Positions 23,851 through 35,411 of a stretch of 64,000 nucleotides of DNA are shown piece by piece; position 1 is the first letter of the stretch; each line of letters begins with the position of its first letter. The notes under the pieces were generated by a model. That model had not been told where the DNA came from. It saw only the letters and a list, made by a program, of their open reading frames with translations, and made no database searches. Where the stretch lies: assembly GCF_004322775.1 (NCBI RefSeq), contig NZ_CP036403.1, positions 2,356,001 to 2,420,000 on the forward strand. Direction: 5' to 3'. Source of the stretch: Ornithinimicrobium sufpigmenti. Its GTDB lineage: Bacteria; Actinomycetota; Actinomycetes; Actinomycetales; Dermatophilaceae. The translations under genes and the position numbers were made by a program.

Positions 23851-24280
23851 GGATCAGCAGGTCCTCCCCGTCCACCTCGACGGTCAGGGCGACCAACGGC
23901 TCCTGCGCCGGGCCGGAGACCGGGGCGCCGCTGGCCGGGTCGAAGACGCTGCCGTGGCACGGGCAGACCAGGTTGCCGTCGTCGTCGGTGCTGGAGGTCA
24001 TGCAGCCCTCATGGGTGCAGGTGGCGTCGTAGGCGAGCCACCGGCCCTCGCTGGGCTGGGTGACGATGACCCGTGCCGAGGCCTGCGGGTAGTAGGTCGA
24101 GCCGCCCACCGGGGTGTCGGCCAGCGGCACCCGCAGCGCACCGTCCGCGTCCACGGTCGGCGTGGACCCGCCACCGCTGTCACCGCCGCAGGCGGAGAGC
24201 AGGGCTGCGGCGCCGGCCGCGCACCCGCCGCCGAGGACGGCACGACGGGTCGGCAGCACGGACCTGGTGGGGGTGCTCAC
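23843..24280 (-). CDS. Rieske (2Fe-2S) lipoprotein
   Basis: A 145-residue exported Rieske protein. The N-terminus has a twin-arginine stretch ([10 protein letters not shown]) and a lipobox ending LLSAC (Cys about 31), so it is probably Tat-exported and lipid-anchored. The cluster ligands are CTHEGC and CPCHGS, the standard C-X-H and C-X2-H pair, in the last third. It overlaps uvrA by 4 bases upstream and uvrC by 8 bases downstream, so all three are one operon. Its redox partner is unknown; no cytochrome or oxygenase gene is adjacent. Confidence 0.92.
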   Translation of the reverse strand: MSTPTRSVLPTRRAVLGGGCAAGAAALLSACGGDSGGGSTPTVDADGALRVPLADTPVGGSTYYPQASARVIVTQPSEGRWLAYDATCTHEGCMTSSTDDDGNLVCPCHGSVFDPASGAPVSGPAQEPLVALTVEVDGEDLLIRG

Positions 24281-27267
24281 GCCGTGGACCTCCGGTTGAC
24301 CTCGAGGATCGGGGCCAGGAACCGGCCGGTGTGGCTGCCGGCGTGCCGGGCCACCTGCTCCGGGGTGCCCTCGACGACGACGGTGCCGCCGCCACGGCCG
24401 CCCTCCGGGCCCATGTCGACGATCCAGTCGGCCGACTTGATCACGTCCAGGTTGTGCTCGATGACCAGGACCGTGTTGCCCTTGTCCACCAGGCCCTGCA
24501 GGACGCCGAGCAGCCGCCGGATGTCCTCGAAGTGCAGCCCGGTCGTCGGCTCGTCCAGGACGTAGATCGTCCGTCCGGTCGAGCGCTTCTGCAGCTCGGC
24601 GGCCAGCTTGACCCGCTGCGCCTCGCCGCCGGAGAGGGTGGTCGCCGGCTGGCCCAGGCGGACATACCCCAGGCCGACCTGGTTGAGCGTGCTCAGGTGC
24701 CGGCTGATCACCGGGACGGCGGCGAAGAACTCGGCCGCCTCCTCGATCGGCATGTCCAGGACGTCGGCGATGGTCCGGCCCTTGTAGTGCACCTCGAGCG
24801 TCTCGCGGTTGTAGCGGCGACCGTGGCAGACCTCGCAGGGGACGTAGACGTCCGGCAGGAAGTTCATCTCGATCTTCAGCGTGCCGTCGCCGGAGCAGGC
24901 CTCGCAGCGCCCGCCCTTGACGTTGAAGCTGAACCGTCCGGGCAGGTAGCCACGGACCTTGGCCTCGGTCGTGGTGGCGAACAGCTTGCGGATGTGGTCG
25001 AACAGACCGGTGTAGGTCGCCGGGTTGCTGCGGGGCGTACGGCCGATGGGGCTCTGGTCGACGTGCACCACCTTGTCGAGCTCGTCCAGCCCGTCCACCC
25101 TGCGGTGCCGCCCCGGGACGTGCCGGGCGCCGTTGAGCTGGTTGGCGAGCACCTTGTAGAGGATGTCGTTGACCAGCGTGGACTTGCCCGAGCCGCTGAC
25201 GCCGGTGATGGCCACCAGGTTGCTCAGCGGGAAGCTCACGTCGATGTCCTGCAGGTTGTTCTCCCGCGCACCCCGGACCGCCACCGCGCGGCCGTCCTGC
25301 AGGCGCCGCGTCTCCGGCAGCGGGATCGCCTTGCGGCCGGAGAGGTACTGGCCCGTCATCGACGTGGGGTGGGAGAGCAGGTCCTTCACGGAGCCGCTGT
25401 GCACGACGTGCCCGCCGTGCTCACCGGCGCCGGGGCCGATGTCGACGACCCAGTCGGCGGTGGCGATCGTGTCCTCGTCGTGCTCCACGACGATGAGGGT
25501 GTTGCCGAGGTCGCGCAGCCGGGTCAGGGTCTCGATGAGCCGGTGGTTGTCCCGCTGGTGCAGGCCGATGCTCGGCTCGTCGAGCACGTAGAGCACGCCG
25601 ACCAGGCCGGAGCCGATCTGGGTGGCCAGCCGGATCCGCTGGGCCTCGCCGCCGGAGAGGGTGCCGGCCGGCCGGTCCAGGGACAGGTAGTCCAGGCCGA
25701 CATCGAGCAGGAAGCCCAGCCGGGCCGCGATCTCCCGGCTCACCTGGGCGGCGATCGCCGCCTCGCGCGGGGTGTACTGCACCTGGGCGAGGAACTCGGC
25801 GCACTCGTCGATCGACATCGCGCTGACCTCGGCGATGCTCCGGCCGCCGACGAGGATCGCCAGGATCTCCGGCTTGAGCCGGGCACCCTTGCACGCCGGG
25901 CACGGCACCTCACGCATGTAGCCCTCGTAGCGCTCCCGGCTGCTGTCGGACTCGGTCTCCCCGTGCTTGCGCTTGATGTAGGGGATGACGCCCTCGAAGC
26001 CGGTCGAGTAGCTGCGCTCCCGGCCGAACCGGTTGCGGTAGCGCACATGCACCTTGTGCTTGTAGCCGTGCAGGATCGCGTCCTTGGCCCGCCCGGGCAG
26101 GGCACCCCAGGGCACGTCCAGGCGGAAGTCGAGGTCGTCGGCGAGCCCGCCCAGCACCCGCAGGAAGTAGTCGCTGAGGCCACCGCTGGCGGTGGACCAG
26201 GCGACGATCGCCCCGGCGAGGATGCTCTGGTCCTCACGCACCACGAGCTCGGGGTCCACCTCCAGCTCCACGCCGATGCCGGTGCACTCCGGGCAGGCGC
26301 CGAAGGGGCTGTTGAAGGAGAACGAGCGTGGCTCGATCTCGTCGATCGACAGGGGGTGCTCGTTCGGGCAGGCCATCCGCTCGGAGAACCGGCGCTCCCG
26401 CGGCAGCTCGGCCCCGGCGGCGTCCGCGGGCAGGCCCCGGCTGCCCGGCTCCTCCCCCTCGGCCGGCACGTCGACGAACTCGGCGACGACGATGCCCCCG
26501 GCCAGGGAGAGCGCCGTCTCGACGGAGTCGGTGAGGCGCCGGGCGTACGCGCGGTCGACGGTCGGTTCCCCGTCACCGTCGGCCGGCTCCCCCGCCTTGG
26601 CGACGAGCCGGTCGACGACCACCTCGATGCTGTGCTTGCGCTGCTTCTCCAGGGTGGGCGGGTCGGTCAGCTGCACCAGCTCGCCGTCCACCCGGGCCCG
26701 GGCGAAACCCTTGGCCTGCAGCTCGGAGAAGAGATCGACGAACTCGCCCTTGCGGCCTCTGACGACCGGCGCCAGCAGCTGGAAACGGGTGCCGGAGGGC
26801 AGCTCCAGCAGCCGGTCGACGATCTGCTGCGGGGTCTGCCGCTCGACCGGCTCGCCGCAGACGTGGCAGTGGGGGCGACCGACACGGGCGTAGAGCAGAC
26901 GCAGGTAGTCATGGACCTCGGTGATCGTGCCGACGGTCGAGCGCGGGTTGCGGTTGGTCGACTTCTGGTCGATCGACACCGCGGGCGACAGGCCCTCGAT
27001 GAAGTCGACGTCGGGCTTGTCCATCTGGCCCAGGAACATCCGGGCGTAGGCGGACAAAGACTCGACGTAGCGGCGCTGCCCCTCGGCGAAGATGGTGTCG
27101 AAGGCGAGCGAGGACTTGCCCGAGCCGGACAGCCCGGTGAACACCACGAGGGCGTCGCGGGGGATGTCGACGGAGACGTCCTTGAGGTTGTGCTCACGGG
27201 CTCCCTGCACGACAAGACGGTCGTGACGGGGTCCGGGCACAGGGGTGGGGATGGACGAAGACTGCAC
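24277..27267 (-). CDS. uvrA: Excinuclease ABC subunit UvrA
   Basis: DNA damage-recognition ATPase of nucleotide excision repair. From the GTG at 27267 it has 996 residues. Two ABC modules are seen: Walker [15 protein letters not shown] and [14 protein letters not shown], signatures [14 protein letters not shown] and [14 protein letters not shown], and two Walker B/D-loops. Zinc-binding cysteines occur as [14 protein letters not shown] and CEACSGDG...CEVCHGR. The GTG lies 6 bases after TACAGT (-10), with no ribosome site, pointing to a leaderless mRNA. I see no LexA (SOS) box here. Confidence 0.98.
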   Translation of the reverse strand: MQSSSIPTPVPGPRHDRLVVQGAREHNLKDVSVDIPRDALVVFTGLSGSGKSSLAFDTIFAEGQRRYVESLSAYARMFLGQMDKPDVDFIEGLSPAVSIDQKSTNRNPRSTVGTITEVHDYLRLLYARVGRPHCHVCGEPVERQTPQQIVDRLLELPSGTRFQLLAPVVRGRKGEFVDLFSELQAKGFARARVDGELVQLTDPPTLEKQRKHSIEVVVDRLVAKAGEPADGDGEPTVDRAYARRLTDSVETALSLAGGIVVAEFVDVPAEGEEPGSRGLPADAAGAELPRERRFSERMACPNEHPLSIDEIEPRSFSFNSPFGACPECTGIGVELEVDPELVVREDQSILAGAIVAWSTASGGLSDYFLRVLGGLADDLDFRLDVPWGALPGRAKDAILHGYKHKVHVRYRNRFGRERSYSTGFEGVIPYIKRKHGETESDSSRERYEGYMREVPCPACKGARLKPEILAILVGGRSIAEVSAMSIDECAEFLAQVQYTPREAAIAAQVSREIAARLGFLLDVGLDYLSLDRPAGTLSGGEAQRIRLATQIGSGLVGVLYVLDEPSIGLHQRDNHRLIETLTRLRDLGNTLIVVEHDEDTIATADWVVDIGPGAGEHGGHVVHSGSVKDLLSHPTSMTGQYLSGRKAIPLPETRRLQDGRAVAVRGARENNLQDIDVSFPLSNLVAITGVSGSGKSTLVNDILYKVLANQLNGARHVPGRHRRVDGLDELDKVVHVDQSPIGRTPRSNPATYTGLFDHIRKLFATTTEAKVRGYLPGRFSFNVKGGRCEACSGDGTLKIEMNFLPDVYVPCEVCHGRRYNRETLEVHYKGRTIADVLDMPIEEAAEFFAAVPVISRHLSTLNQVGLGYVRLGQPATTLSGGEAQRVKLAAELQKRSTGRTIYVLDEPTTGLHFEDIRRLLGVLQGLVDKGNTVLVIEHNLDVIKSADWIVDMGPEGGRGGGTVVVEGTPEQVARHAGSHTGRFLAPILEVNRRSTA

Positions 27268-27273
27268 CCATCC

Positions 27274-27279
27274 ACTGTA
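27274..27279 (-). promoter_or_regulatory. -10 box of a probable leaderless uvrA promoter
   Basis: TACAGT on the minus strand ends 6 bases before the uvrA GTG. No -35 of good match and no SOS operator are evident. Confidence 0.5.
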
Positions 27280-27322
27280 AGTCCCCCCACTGACAGGCCT
27301 GACTTTCCGCAGGCAGGGCGAG

Positions 27323-27466
27323 CTACTGGGAGTCGTCCCCCGGGACGGTGCCACCGGTGTCGGGCCGGTCCGCGGTGGCCTCGTCCTCCTTGCGCACCGA
27401 TTCTTCCGGTGACTCGGCGGCCACGTCGGAGATGTTCGCCGGCTTCTTGTCCGTCGACTCAGTCAT
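27323..27466 (-). CDS. Small acidic protein of unknown function
   Basis: A 47-residue open frame starting at an ATG preceded by GGAAGGAG at ideal distance, the best ribosome site in the neighbourhood. The peptide is hydrophilic and Glu/Asp/Thr rich ([21 protein letters not shown]), with no membrane helix, cysteine or known motif, so it is likely disordered. It lies upstream of uvrA and divergent from gltB. I recognise no family. The strong ribosome site is the main support; the protein may equally be a lineage-specific peptide. Confidence 0.55.
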   Translation of the reverse strand: MTESTDKKPANISDVAAESPEESVRKEDEATADRPDTGGTVPGDDSQ

Positions 27467-27527
27467 GAGGGCTCCTTCCGTTGAGTCCCTCAGGCTAGGG
27501 CGCCACCGCGCCGCGCGCGCGGCAGCC

Positions 27528-27556
27528 TTTCCACCAGCCCGATGCATATGTATTCT
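27528..27556 (+). promoter_or_regulatory. gltB promoter (-35 TTTCCA, -10 TATTCT)
   Basis: TTTCCA (27528-27533) and TATTCT (27551-27556) are 17 bases apart, in the most AT-rich patch of the region. A hairpin CCCGCA/TGCGGG (27561-27580) starts about where transcription would begin, giving a leader of about 75 bases. Confidence 0.55.
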
Positions 27557-27639
27557 GTCCCCCGCATAACTTCCTGCGGGTCACCGTCGTCCCGCGCGCC
27601 CACCCCGCGCCCCACGGTGCCTGTCAGAACGGTGCTCCC

Positions 27640-30600
27640 ATGCCCGAGACTCCCGCTGCGCTCCGCCCTGTGCCCGGCGCGCCCCCGCAGGGCCTGTATG
27701 ACGGCCGGCACGAGCACGACGCGTGCGGCGTCGCCTTCGTCGCCCGGCTCGACGGGGTGCCGCGGCACGAGGTCGTGCGCCAGGCGCTGACCGCGCTGCA
27801 CAACCTGGACCACCGTGGCGCCGTCGGGTCGGAGGTCGACACCGGGGACGGGGCCGGGATCCTCACCCAGGTGCCGGACGCCTTCCTGCGCGCCGTGCTG
27901 CCCTTCGAGCTGCCCTCCGAGGGCCGGTATGCCGTCGGCATCGTCTTCCTGCCCGCGGACGGTACCGCGGACGAGGTGGCCGCCCAGATCGAGGACCTCG
28001 TCGTCCACAGCGGTCTGCGCACCCTCGGCTGGCGTGACGTGCCGACGGACAGCCGTCTGGTCGGGCCGACCGCGCTGTCGGTCATGCCGGTCATGCGCCA
28101 GCTCGTGGTGGCCGGCCAACCCTCACCCGACGGCCGGGTCGAGGAGGGCCTGGAGCTGGAGCGCCGGGTCTGGCTGTGCCGCAAGCGGATCGAGCGGCGG
28201 ACCACGGCATACCCCGTCTCGCTGTCCACCCGCACCCTCACCTACAAGGGGATGCTCACCACCGAGCAGCTGCCCGCCTACTTCCCCGACCTGGGCGACG
28301 AGCGCTACGCGAGCGCGCTGGCCGTGGTGCACTCCCGGTTCTCCACCAACACCTTCCCCTCGTGGCCGCTGGCCCACCCCTACCGGGTGGTCGCCCACAA
28401 CGGCGAGATCAACACGGTGCGCGGCAACCGCAACTGGATGACCGCCCGGCAGTCACAGCTGGCGAGCGAGCTGTTCCCCGGTGGCGACGAGGCCCTCACG
28501 GACGTGCTGCCGATCTGCACACCCGACGCCTCCGACTCGGCGACCTTCGACGAGGTGCTGGAGCTGCTGGCCCTGTCCGGGCGCTCCCTGCCGCACGCGG
28601 TCCGGATGATGATCCCCGAGGCGTGGGAGAACGCCGCCGGGATGGACCCGGCGCTGCGGGCCTTCTACGAGTACCACTCGATGCTCATGGAGCCGTGGGA
28701 CGGGCCGGCCAACCTCGTCTTCACCGACGGCACCCAGGTGGGCGCGGTCCTGGACCGCAACGGCCTGCGCCCGTCGCGCTACTGGGTCACCACCGACGGG
28801 CTGGTGGTGCTGGGCTCGGAGACGGGGCTGCTGGACCTTCCCGAGGAGCGGGTCGCCCGCAAGGGTCGGGTCGCCCCGGGCCGGATGTTCCTCGTCGACC
28901 TCGCCGAGGGCCGCATCGTGCCCGACGAGGAGGTCAAGGAGCAGCTGGCCAGCCGCGCGCCCTACCGCGAGTGGCTGGACGAGCACGTGGTGCACCTGGG
29001 CGACCTGCCGGACCGGGTGCACGTGCGGCATACCCATGCCTCCGTCGCCCGGCGCCAGCAGATCTTCGGCTACACCGAGGAGGAGCTGCGCATCCTGCTG
29101 GCGCCGATGGCCCAGAAGGGCCAGGAACCCCTCGGCGCCATGGGCACCGACACCCCCATCGCCGTGCTGTCGGAGCGTCCGAGGCTGCTCTTCGACTACT
29201 TCGTCGAGGCCTTCGCACAGGTGACGAACCCGCCCCTGGACGCGATCCGGGAGGAGGTTGTCACCTCGCTGGTCACCTCGACCGGCCCCGAGCCGAACCT
29301 GCTCAGCGAGACCGCCCAGCACGCCCGCCAGGTCGTGCTGCCGTTCCCGGTCATCGACAACGACCAGCTGGCGAAGCTGCGGCGCATCGACGCCGAGGTC
29401 GGGCACGCCGACCTCGGCGCCACGGTGGTCCGCGGCCTCTACCGCGTGGACGGTGGCGCCGCGGCCCTGGCGGAACGGCTGGTGGAGATCTGCGCCGAGG
29501 TGGACGAGGCGGTCGCGGCCGGCGCCTTCTTCGTCGTCCTCTCCGACCGGCACGCGGACCGCGAGCTGGCGCCCATCCCGTCCCTGCTGCTCACCAGCGC
29601 CGTCCACCACCACCTGGTCGCGAACAACACCCGGACCCAGGTCGGGCTGCTCGTCGAGGCCGGTGACGTGCGCGAGGTGCACCACGTCGCCACCCTGGTG
29701 GCCTACGGCGCCGCAGCGGTCAACCCCTACCTGGCCATGGAGACGGTGGAGAACCTGTGCTCGGCCGGTCAGGTCCTGGACGGGCTGGACCCCGACGTGG
29801 CGATCCGCAACCTCATCACTGCCCTGGGCAAGGGCGTGCTCAAGGTGATGTCCAAGATGGGCATCTCCACCATCGCCTCCTACCGCGGTGCCCAGACCTT
29901 CGAGGCCGTCGGCCTGTCCCGCGAGCTGGTCGCGCGGTGGTTCCCCGGCACCACGAGCCAGATCGACGGCGTGGGCCTGGACGTCGTCGCCGAGGAGGTC
30001 GCCCGGCGGCACGAGCGTGCCTACCCGCGGTCGGGCATCCCGCCCTACCACCGCACCCTGGAGATCGGGGGCGAGTACCAGTGGCGCCGGGAGGGTCCAC
30101 CCCACCTGTTCAGCCCGGAAGCCGTCTTCCGGCTCCAGCACGCGACCCGTGAGCGCCGCGAGGACATCTTCCGGCAGTACACCGACCTGGTGGACGAGCA
30201 GGCCGACCAGCTGATGACGCTGCGTGGCCTGTTCACCCTGCGCCCGGACCGCGAGCCGATCAGCCTCGACGAGGTCGAGCCGGTCAGCTCGATCGTCCGG
30301 CGGTTCGCGACCGGCGCGATGTCCTACGGCTCGATCTCGCAGGAGGCGCACGAGACCCTCGCGATCGCGATGAACCGGCTGGGCGGCAAGTCCAACACCG
30401 GGGAGGGCGGGGAGGACGTCGAGCGGCTGCTGGACACCGAGCGCCGGTCGGCCATCAAGCAGGTGGCCTCCGGCCGGTTCGGGGTCACCTCCGCCTACCT
30501 GGTGCACGCCGACGACATCCAGATCAAGATGGCCCAGGGCGCCAAGCCGGGCGAGGGCGGTCAGCTGCCGCCGGGCAAGGTCTACCCGTGGGTGGCGCGG

Positions 30601-32244
30601 ACCCGGCACTCGACCCCGGGCGTCGGGTTGATCTCACCGCCGCCGCACCACGACATCTACTCCATCGAGGACATCAAGCAGCTCATCCACGACCTGAAGA
30701 ACGCCAACCCACAGGCCCGGATCCACGTCAAGCTGGTCAGCCAGGTCGGCGTGGGCACGGTCGCGGCCGGCGTGGCCAAGGCCAAGGCGGACGTCGTCCT
30801 CGTCTCGGGGCACGACGGGGGCACCGGGGCCAGCCCGTTGACCTCGCTCAAGCACGCCGGCACGCCCTGGGAGCTCGGGCTGGCCGAGACGCAGCAGACC
30901 CTGCTCGTCAACGGTCTGCGCGACCGCATCGTGGTCCAGTGCGACGGCCAGCTGAAGACCGGCCGGGACGTGCTGGTCGCCGCGCTGCTCGGCGCGGAGG
31001 AGTTCGGCTTCGCCACCGCACCCCTCGTCGTGTCCGGCTGCGTGATGATGCGGGTCTGCCACCTCGACACCTGCCCGGTGGGGGTGGCCACCCAGAACCC
31101 CGAGCTGCGCCAGCGCTACACCGGGCGGGCGGAGTACATCGTGACCTTCTTCGAGTTCCTCGCCCAGCAGGTGCGCGAGTACCTCGCCGAGCTCGGCTAC
31201 CGCAGCCTGGACGAGGTCATCGGCCGCGTCGACCTGCTGGACACCGAGGCGGCCGTCGAGCACTGGAAGGCGGCAGGGCTGGACCTCTCCCCCGTCCTGC
31301 ACCGCGTCGAGGCACCGGCCGGCACGGCCCTGCGCTGCACGACGAGCCAGGACCACGGGCTCGAGGCGGCGCTGGACCACCGCCTGGTGGAGCTGGCCGC
31401 CCCGGCCCTGGCGGACGGTACCCCTGTCCGCGGCACGGTCCCGGTGAGCAACGTCAACCGCACGGTGGGCACCCTGCTGGGCCACCACGTGACCCGGGCC
31501 GCGGGCCCCGAGGGGCTCCCGGACGGCACGATCGACCTGACGCTGGTCGGCTCCGCCGGACAGTCGCTGGGGGCCTTCCTGCCCCGGGGCGTCACGCTCC
31601 GGCTGGTCGGCGACGCCAACGACTTCGTCGGCAAGGGCCTGTCGGGCGGACGGATCGTGGTGCGGCCGCCGGACGACGCCCCGTACGTGAACGCCGGTCC
31701 CGGTGACCACGTCATCGCCGGCAACGTCATCTGCTACGGCGCGACGTCGGGGCAGGTCAACGTCCGCGGCACCGTCGGCGAGCGCTTCTGCGTGCGCAAC
31801 TCCGGCGCGACCGCGGTCGTCGAGGGCGTGGGGGACCACGCCCTGGAGTACATGACCGGCGGCACCGTGCTGGTGCTGGGGCCGACCGGCCGCAACCTGG
31901 GCGCAGGGATGTCCGGCGGCACGGCCTACGTGCTCGACCTGGACCCGGACCTGCTCAACCCGCTGGCCCGGTCCGGCGGTGACCTGGTGCTGACCCGGCT
32001 GTCCGCCTCGGCACAGGCCGACCTCGACCTGGTGCGCCTGCTCCTGCTCGAGCACCGCGACCTCACCGGCAGCAGCGTCGCCGAGGCGCTGCTGGCCGAC
32101 GACGGCTGGGCCGACCGGTTCACCGTCATCACCCCTGCGCAGTACGCCAGCGTGCTGCGCATCCGGCACGAGGCCGAGCAGCGGGGCGACGACCCCAACG
32201 GCCCGCACGCCTGGCAACGGATCCTGGAGGACTCCCATGGCTGA
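27640..32244 (+). CDS. gltB: Glutamate synthase (NADPH) large subunit
   Basis: Makes glutamate from 2-oxoglutarate and glutamine. It has 1534 residues. The amidotransferase domain begins after a ~30-residue N-terminus, with the catalytic Cys in [13 protein letters not shown], which in the family becomes the new N-terminus by processing. The FMN/synthase domain shows [15 protein letters not shown] and [17 protein letters not shown]. The 3Fe-4S ligands are in [15 protein letters not shown] (C-X5-C-X4-C). The C-terminal beta-helix has repeated GG..G turns. The start lacks a strong ribosome site. Its stop overlaps gltD by 8 bases. Confidence 0.98.
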   Translation: MPETPAALRPVPGAPPQGLYDGRHEHDACGVAFVARLDGVPRHEVVRQALTALHNLDHRGAVGSEVDTGDGAGILTQVPDAFLRAVLPFELPSEGRYAVGIVFLPADGTADEVAAQIEDLVVHSGLRTLGWRDVPTDSRLVGPTALSVMPVMRQLVVAGQPSPDGRVEEGLELERRVWLCRKRIERRTTAYPVSLSTRTLTYKGMLTTEQLPAYFPDLGDERYASALAVVHSRFSTNTFPSWPLAHPYRVVAHNGEINTVRGNRNWMTARQSQLASELFPGGDEALTDVLPICTPDASDSATFDEVLELLALSGRSLPHAVRMMIPEAWENAAGMDPALRAFYEYHSMLMEPWDGPANLVFTDGTQVGAVLDRNGLRPSRYWVTTDGLVVLGSETGLLDLPEERVARKGRVAPGRMFLVDLAEGRIVPDEEVKEQLASRAPYREWLDEHVVHLGDLPDRVHVRHTHASVARRQQIFGYTEEELRILLAPMAQKGQEPLGAMGTDTPIAVLSERPRLLFDYFVEAFAQVTNPPLDAIREEVVTSLVTSTGPEPNLLSETAQHARQVVLPFPVIDNDQLAKLRRIDAEVGHADLGATVVRGLYRVDGGAAALAERLVEICAEVDEAVAAGAFFVVLSDRHADRELAPIPSLLLTSAVHHHLVANNTRTQVGLLVEAGDVREVHHVATLVAYGAAAVNPYLAMETVENLCSAGQVLDGLDPDVAIRNLITALGKGVLKVMSKMGISTIASYRGAQTFEAVGLSRELVARWFPGTTSQIDGVGLDVVAEEVARRHERAYPRSGIPPYHRTLEIGGEYQWRREGPPHLFSPEAVFRLQHATRERREDIFRQYTDLVDEQADQLMTLRGLFTLRPDREPISLDEVEPVSSIVRRFATGAMSYGSISQEAHETLAIAMNRLGGKSNTGEGGEDVERLLDTERRSAIKQVASGRFGVTSAYLVHADDIQIKMAQGAKPGEGGQLPPGKVYPWVARTRHSTPGVGLISPPPHHDIYSIEDIKQLIHDLKNANPQARIHVKLVSQVGVGTVAAGVAKAKADVVLVSGHDGGTGASPLTSLKHAGTPWELGLAETQQTLLVNGLRDRIVVQCDGQLKTGRDVLVAALLGAEEFGFATAPLVVSGCVMMRVCHLDTCPVGVATQNPELRQRYTGRAEYIVTFFEFLAQQVREYLAELGYRSLDEVIGRVDLLDTEAAVEHWKAAGLDLSPVLHRVEAPAGTALRCTTSQDHGLEAALDHRLVELAAPALADGTPVRGTVPVSNVNRTVGTLLGHHVTRAAGPEGLPDGTIDLTLVGSAGQSLGAFLPRGVTLRLVGDANDFVGKGLSGGRIVVRPPDDAPYVNAGPGDHVIAGNVICYGATSGQVNVRGTVGERFCVRNSGATAVVEGVGDHALEYMTGGTVLVLGPTGRNLGAGMSGGTAYVLDLDPDLLNPLARSGGDLVLTRLSASAQADLDLVRLLLLEHRDLTGSSVAEALLADDGWADRFTVITPAQYASVLRIRHEAEQRGDDPNGPHAWQRILEDSHG

Positions 32245-33697
32245 CCCGCACGGCTTCCTGACCCACCGCCAGCGCGAGGACCGGCCCAGCCGTCCCGTCC
32301 CGGTCCGTATCCAGGACTGGAAGGAGGTGCACAGCGAGCAGGGCACGGACGTGCTGCGGCGGCAGGCCGGCCGCTGCATGGACTGCGGCATACCGTTCTG
32401 CCACCAGGGCTGCCCGCTGGGCAACCTCATCCCGGAGTGGAACGACCACACCCGCCGCGCCAACTTCGCCGACGCCATCGAGCGCCTGCACGCCACCAAC
32501 AACTTCCCGGAGTTCACCGGCCGGCTCTGCCCCGCCCCGTGCGAGACGGCCTGCGTGCTGGGCATCAACCAGCCTCCGGTGACGATCAAGCAGATCGAGG
32601 TCTCGATCATCGACCGCGCCTTCGCCAACGGGCGCGTCACCCCGCAGGAGCCGGAGTGGCTCAGCGGCCGGACGGTCGCCGTCGTCGGCTCGGGACCGGC
32701 CGGGCTGGCCGCCGCCCAGCAGCTGGGCCGGGCCGGCCACACCGTCGTGGTCTACGAGCGCTCCGACGCCGTCGGCGGGCTGCTGCGCTACGGCATCCCG
32801 GAGTTCAAGCTCGAGAAGTCGGTGGTGGACCGGCGACTGGTGCAGCTGCGCGGGGAGGGCATCCGCTTCGTCACCGGCGTGACCGTCGGCGGTGACGGGC
32901 CGGACGACCCGTCCTTGGCGGACCTGCGCGAGCGGTTCGACGCGGTGGTCCTGGCGACCGGTTCGACCGTGCCGCGCACCCTGCAGGTGCCCGGCGCCGA
33001 CCTGGAGGGCGTGCACCCTGCGATGGACTACCTGGTACCGGCGAACAGGGAGGCGCTGGGCGCGTCCCGCGGGATCGACGCCGAGGGCAAGGACGTGGTC
33101 ATCATCGGCGGGGGTGACACCGGCGCCGACTGCCTGGGCACCGCACACCGGCAGGGCGCCCGCTCGGTGCTGCAGCTGGAGATCATGCCGACGCCCCCGG
33201 CCGAGCGACCGGCGCACCAGCCCTGGCCGACCTACCCGCTCCTCTACAAGGTGACCGAGGCGCACGAGGAGGGCGGTCAGCGCTCCTACGGCGTCTCCAC
33301 CGTCGAGGTGCTCGACGACGGGCAGGGGCGGGTCCGCGGGCTGACGATGGTCGACGGTGCCTTCGTGGACGGCCGGTTCGTGCCGACCGAGGGGACCGAG
33401 CGGGAGATCCCCGCCCAGCTGGTGCTGCTGGCGATGGGCTTCGTCGGTCCCGACGACACCGCCGCCCCCGCCGGGCTGCTCCCCCGCACCCGAGCCAACA
33501 CCTACGAGCGGGACGCCTCCTTCGCCACGCCCCTGGACGGGGTGTTCGCGGCGGGTGACTGCGGCCGTGGGCAGTCGCTCATCGTGTGGGCGATCGCCGA
33601 GGGACGCGCCTGCGCCGCCGCGGTCGACCGGCACCTGTCCGGCCGCACCTCGCTGCCCGCCCCGATCCGGCCCACCGACCGGCCGCTCACCGTGTGA
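32237..33697 (+). CDS. gltD: Glutamate synthase small subunit
   Basis: FAD subunit that passes electrons from NADPH through two 4Fe-4S clusters to GltB. It has 486 residues. The N-terminal cluster cysteines lie in [18 protein letters not shown] and [13 protein letters not shown]. The FAD fold is [17 protein letters not shown] and the NADPH fold [15 protein letters not shown], with [15 protein letters not shown] near the end. The ATG overlaps the gltB stop, so the two subunits are made together. Confidence 0.98.
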   Translation: MADPHGFLTHRQREDRPSRPVPVRIQDWKEVHSEQGTDVLRRQAGRCMDCGIPFCHQGCPLGNLIPEWNDHTRRANFADAIERLHATNNFPEFTGRLCPAPCETACVLGINQPPVTIKQIEVSIIDRAFANGRVTPQEPEWLSGRTVAVVGSGPAGLAAAQQLGRAGHTVVVYERSDAVGGLLRYGIPEFKLEKSVVDRRLVQLRGEGIRFVTGVTVGGDGPDDPSLADLRERFDAVVLATGSTVPRTLQVPGADLEGVHPAMDYLVPANREALGASRGIDAEGKDVVIIGGGDTGADCLGTAHRQGARSVLQLEIMPTPPAERPAHQPWPTYPLLYKVTEAHEEGGQRSYGVSTVEVLDDGQGRVRGLTMVDGAFVDGRFVPTEGTEREIPAQLVLLAMGFVGPDDTAAPAGLLPRTRANTYERDASFATPLDGVFAAGDCGRGQSLIVWAIAEGRACAAAVDRHLSGRTSLPAPIRPTDRPLTV

Positions 33698-33733
33698 GGA
33701 CGGCGTCAGGGCACCCGGGCCCGGCCGCCCTCG

Positions 33734-33739
33734 TAGACT
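33734..33739 (+). promoter_or_regulatory. -10 box of a probable leaderless promoter for the metallo-hydrolase
   Basis: TAGACT, then 7 bases, then the ATG at 33747. No Shine-Dalgarno lies between. Same hexamer as upstream of the ABC ATPase gene at 3614. Confidence 0.55.
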
Positions 33740-33746
33740 CGCGCAC

Positions 33747-34430
33747 ATGAGCACCCCCGAGCAGACCACCGGCCACGTCGAGCCCGGGAGGCCCGGCTGG
33801 TCCCTGGACCTCGGCCCCGCCCGCGTCCGCAAGATCTCCGTCTCGGAGATGGACAACAACGTCTACCTCATCACCTGCACCACGACCGGGGAGCGCCTGC
33901 TGGTCGACGCTGCCGACGACGCGGACCGCATCCTGGACCTGCTCCGCGAGGACGACGGCACGACGCAGCTGGCGCAGGTGCTCACCACGCACAGCCACTG
34001 GGACCACCACCGGGCGTTGGCGCGCGTGGTGGAGGCGACCGGCGCGCGGACGCTCGCCGGGGAGGCCGACGCCGACGACCTCCCGGTGCCGGTGGACGTC
34101 CGGCTGGGCGACGGTGGTCTGCTCCGGGTCGGCAACCTCGTGCTCGACATCATCAGCCTGCGGGGGCACACCCCGGGGTCCGTCGCCCTGGCCCTGTCCA
34201 CCGCGGCGGACCAGGAGAGCACCCTGCTGTTCACCGGGGACTCCCTGTTCCCCGGCGGCCCGGGCAAGACCCAGACCCCGGCCGACTTCACCAGCCTCAT
34301 GGACGACCTGGAGGACCGGGTGTTCGCGATGTATGCCGACCACGCCCTGGTCCTGCCGGGGCACGGTGACAACACCACCCTCGGTGCCGAGCGGCCGCAG
34401 CTGTCGCAGTGGCGGGCCCGCGGTTGGTAG
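33747..34430 (+). CDS. MBL-fold metallo-hydrolase (glyoxalase II-like)
   Basis: A 227-residue metallo-beta-lactamase-fold enzyme. The metal motif is THSHWDHHRAL, further ligands are in RGHTPGSVAL and LFTGDSLFPGG, and the last is in LPGHGDNT. NNVYLITCTTTGERLLVDA is the usual first strand pair. Enzymes of this group cleave thioesters such as S-lactoyl-thiol conjugates; mycothiol-linked substrates would be natural in an actinobacterium, but that is inference. It follows gltD by 49 bases with its own -10 box. Confidence 0.9.
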   Translation: MSTPEQTTGHVEPGRPGWSLDLGPARVRKISVSEMDNNVYLITCTTTGERLLVDAADDADRILDLLREDDGTTQLAQVLTTHSHWDHHRALARVVEATGARTLAGEADADDLPVPVDVRLGDGGLLRVGNLVLDIISLRGHTPGSVALALSTAADQESTLLFTGDSLFPGGPGKTQTPADFTSLMDDLEDRVFAMYADHALVLPGHGDNTTLGAERPQLSQWRARGW

Positions 34431-35350
34431 CACCCCTGACCCGGCCCGGTGGGGCTGTCCGGCCTCCGGTGCACCCGGTCGTCCTGGTCCTGCTGGCGGT
34501 CGTCTCCGTCCAGTTCGGCGGCGCGCTGGCGGTGACCCTCCTGCCCCTGGTCGGCGTGCTGGGGTCGGTGACGCTGCGGCTCACCCTCGCCGCCGCGGTG
34601 CTGTGCGTCTTCGTCCGGCCGCGCCTGCGCGGACGCAGCCGGGCGGACTGGCTGGTCGTCTCGCTCTTCGCCGCCGCCCTGACCCTGATGAACCTCAGCT
34701 TCTACGCCAGCCTGACCCGGCTCCCGATCGGGGTCGCGGTGACCATCGAGTTCCTCGGCCCGCTCGCCCTGGCCGCCGCCACCTCGAAACGTGCCCGGGA
34801 CCTCGCCGCGGTCGCGGCCGCCCTCGTCGGTGTCTTCCTCATCTCCGAGGCGCTGACCACACCCTGGGCGGAGGTGGACGTGGTCGGGATCGGGCTGGCC
34901 GCCGCCGCGGGCGTCTGCTGGGCCGCCTACATCGTGCTCAGCCGGCGCACCGGAGCCCGGTTCGGCGGGCTGGACGGCATCGCGATCTGCATGGCCATCG
35001 GCGCGGTGGCGACCCTCCCGCTCGGGCTGGCCACGGCCGGCAGCGCCCTGTTCGCCCCCGACGCCCTGGTGCGCGGACTCGGCATCGCGCTGCTGTCCTC
35101 CGCCATCCCCTACAGCCTGGAGCTGATGGCCCTGCGGCACCTGACGTCCGGCACCTTCGGGGTCCTGCTCAGCCTCGAGCCGGCCGCCGCGGCGCTGGCC
35201 GGACTGCTGGTGCTCGGTCAGGTCCTGCAGCCCCTCCAGCTGGTCGGGATGGCGCTCGTGGTGGTCGCCAGCATCCTCGTCCTGGGCCGCGGCCGAAGAC
35301 GGTCGGGGGCCGACATCCCCGACACCCCCGACGCGGCCGAGGTGGCCTGA
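34409..35350 (+). CDS. EamA/RhtA-type DMT exporter
   Basis: A ten-helix drug/metabolite-superfamily transporter, 313 residues from the GTG at 34409. Two EamA repeats are seen, the second starting near GIGLAAAAGVCWAAYIVLSRR. GVAVTIEFLGPLALAAATS and SSAIPYSLELMALRHL are typical of RhtA-like threonine/homoserine exporters; the substrate here is inference. The start is uncertain: the GTG at 34409 overlaps the previous gene by 22 bases without a clear ribosome site, and GTG at 34469 (MHPVVLVLL) would still keep the first helix. It ends convergent with uvrB. Confidence 0.85.
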   Translation: MAGPRLVAPLTRPGGAVRPPVHPVVLVLLAVVSVQFGGALAVTLLPLVGVLGSVTLRLTLAAAVLCVFVRPRLRGRSRADWLVVSLFAAALTLMNLSFYASLTRLPIGVAVTIEFLGPLALAAATSKRARDLAAVAAALVGVFLISEALTTPWAEVDVVGIGLAAAAGVCWAAYIVLSRRTGARFGGLDGIAICMAIGAVATLPLGLATAGSALFAPDALVRGLGIALLSSAIPYSLELMALRHLTSGTFGVLLSLEPAAAALAGLLVLGQVLQPLQLVGMALVVVASILVLGRGRRRSGADIPDTPDAAEVA

Positions 35351-35411
35351 CGAGCGGTGGTCTCACGTGACGTGGCCTGGCGCGACGTGACCTGACGAGG
35401 TGCGTCCGGCG

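Noticed and set aside
27510..27523. 14-base palindrome of alternating G and C upstream of gltB
   Set aside because: Such runs arise easily at this GC content and it does not line up with any promoter element.
27268..27640. LexA/SOS box before uvrA, also sought before uvrB and polA
   Set aside because: No GAACN4GTTC-like or CGAACNNNNGTTCG-like site was found at any of the three starts.
28453..32742. Two ~700-residue open frames antisense to gltB and gltD
   Set aside because: Same GC artefact; compositionally biased and lacking domain motifs, while gltB and gltD carry the full cofactor motifs.
35363..35370. TCACGTGA palindrome between EamA and uvrB
   Set aside because: Lies between convergent stops with no promoter to regulate; 8 bases is within chance.
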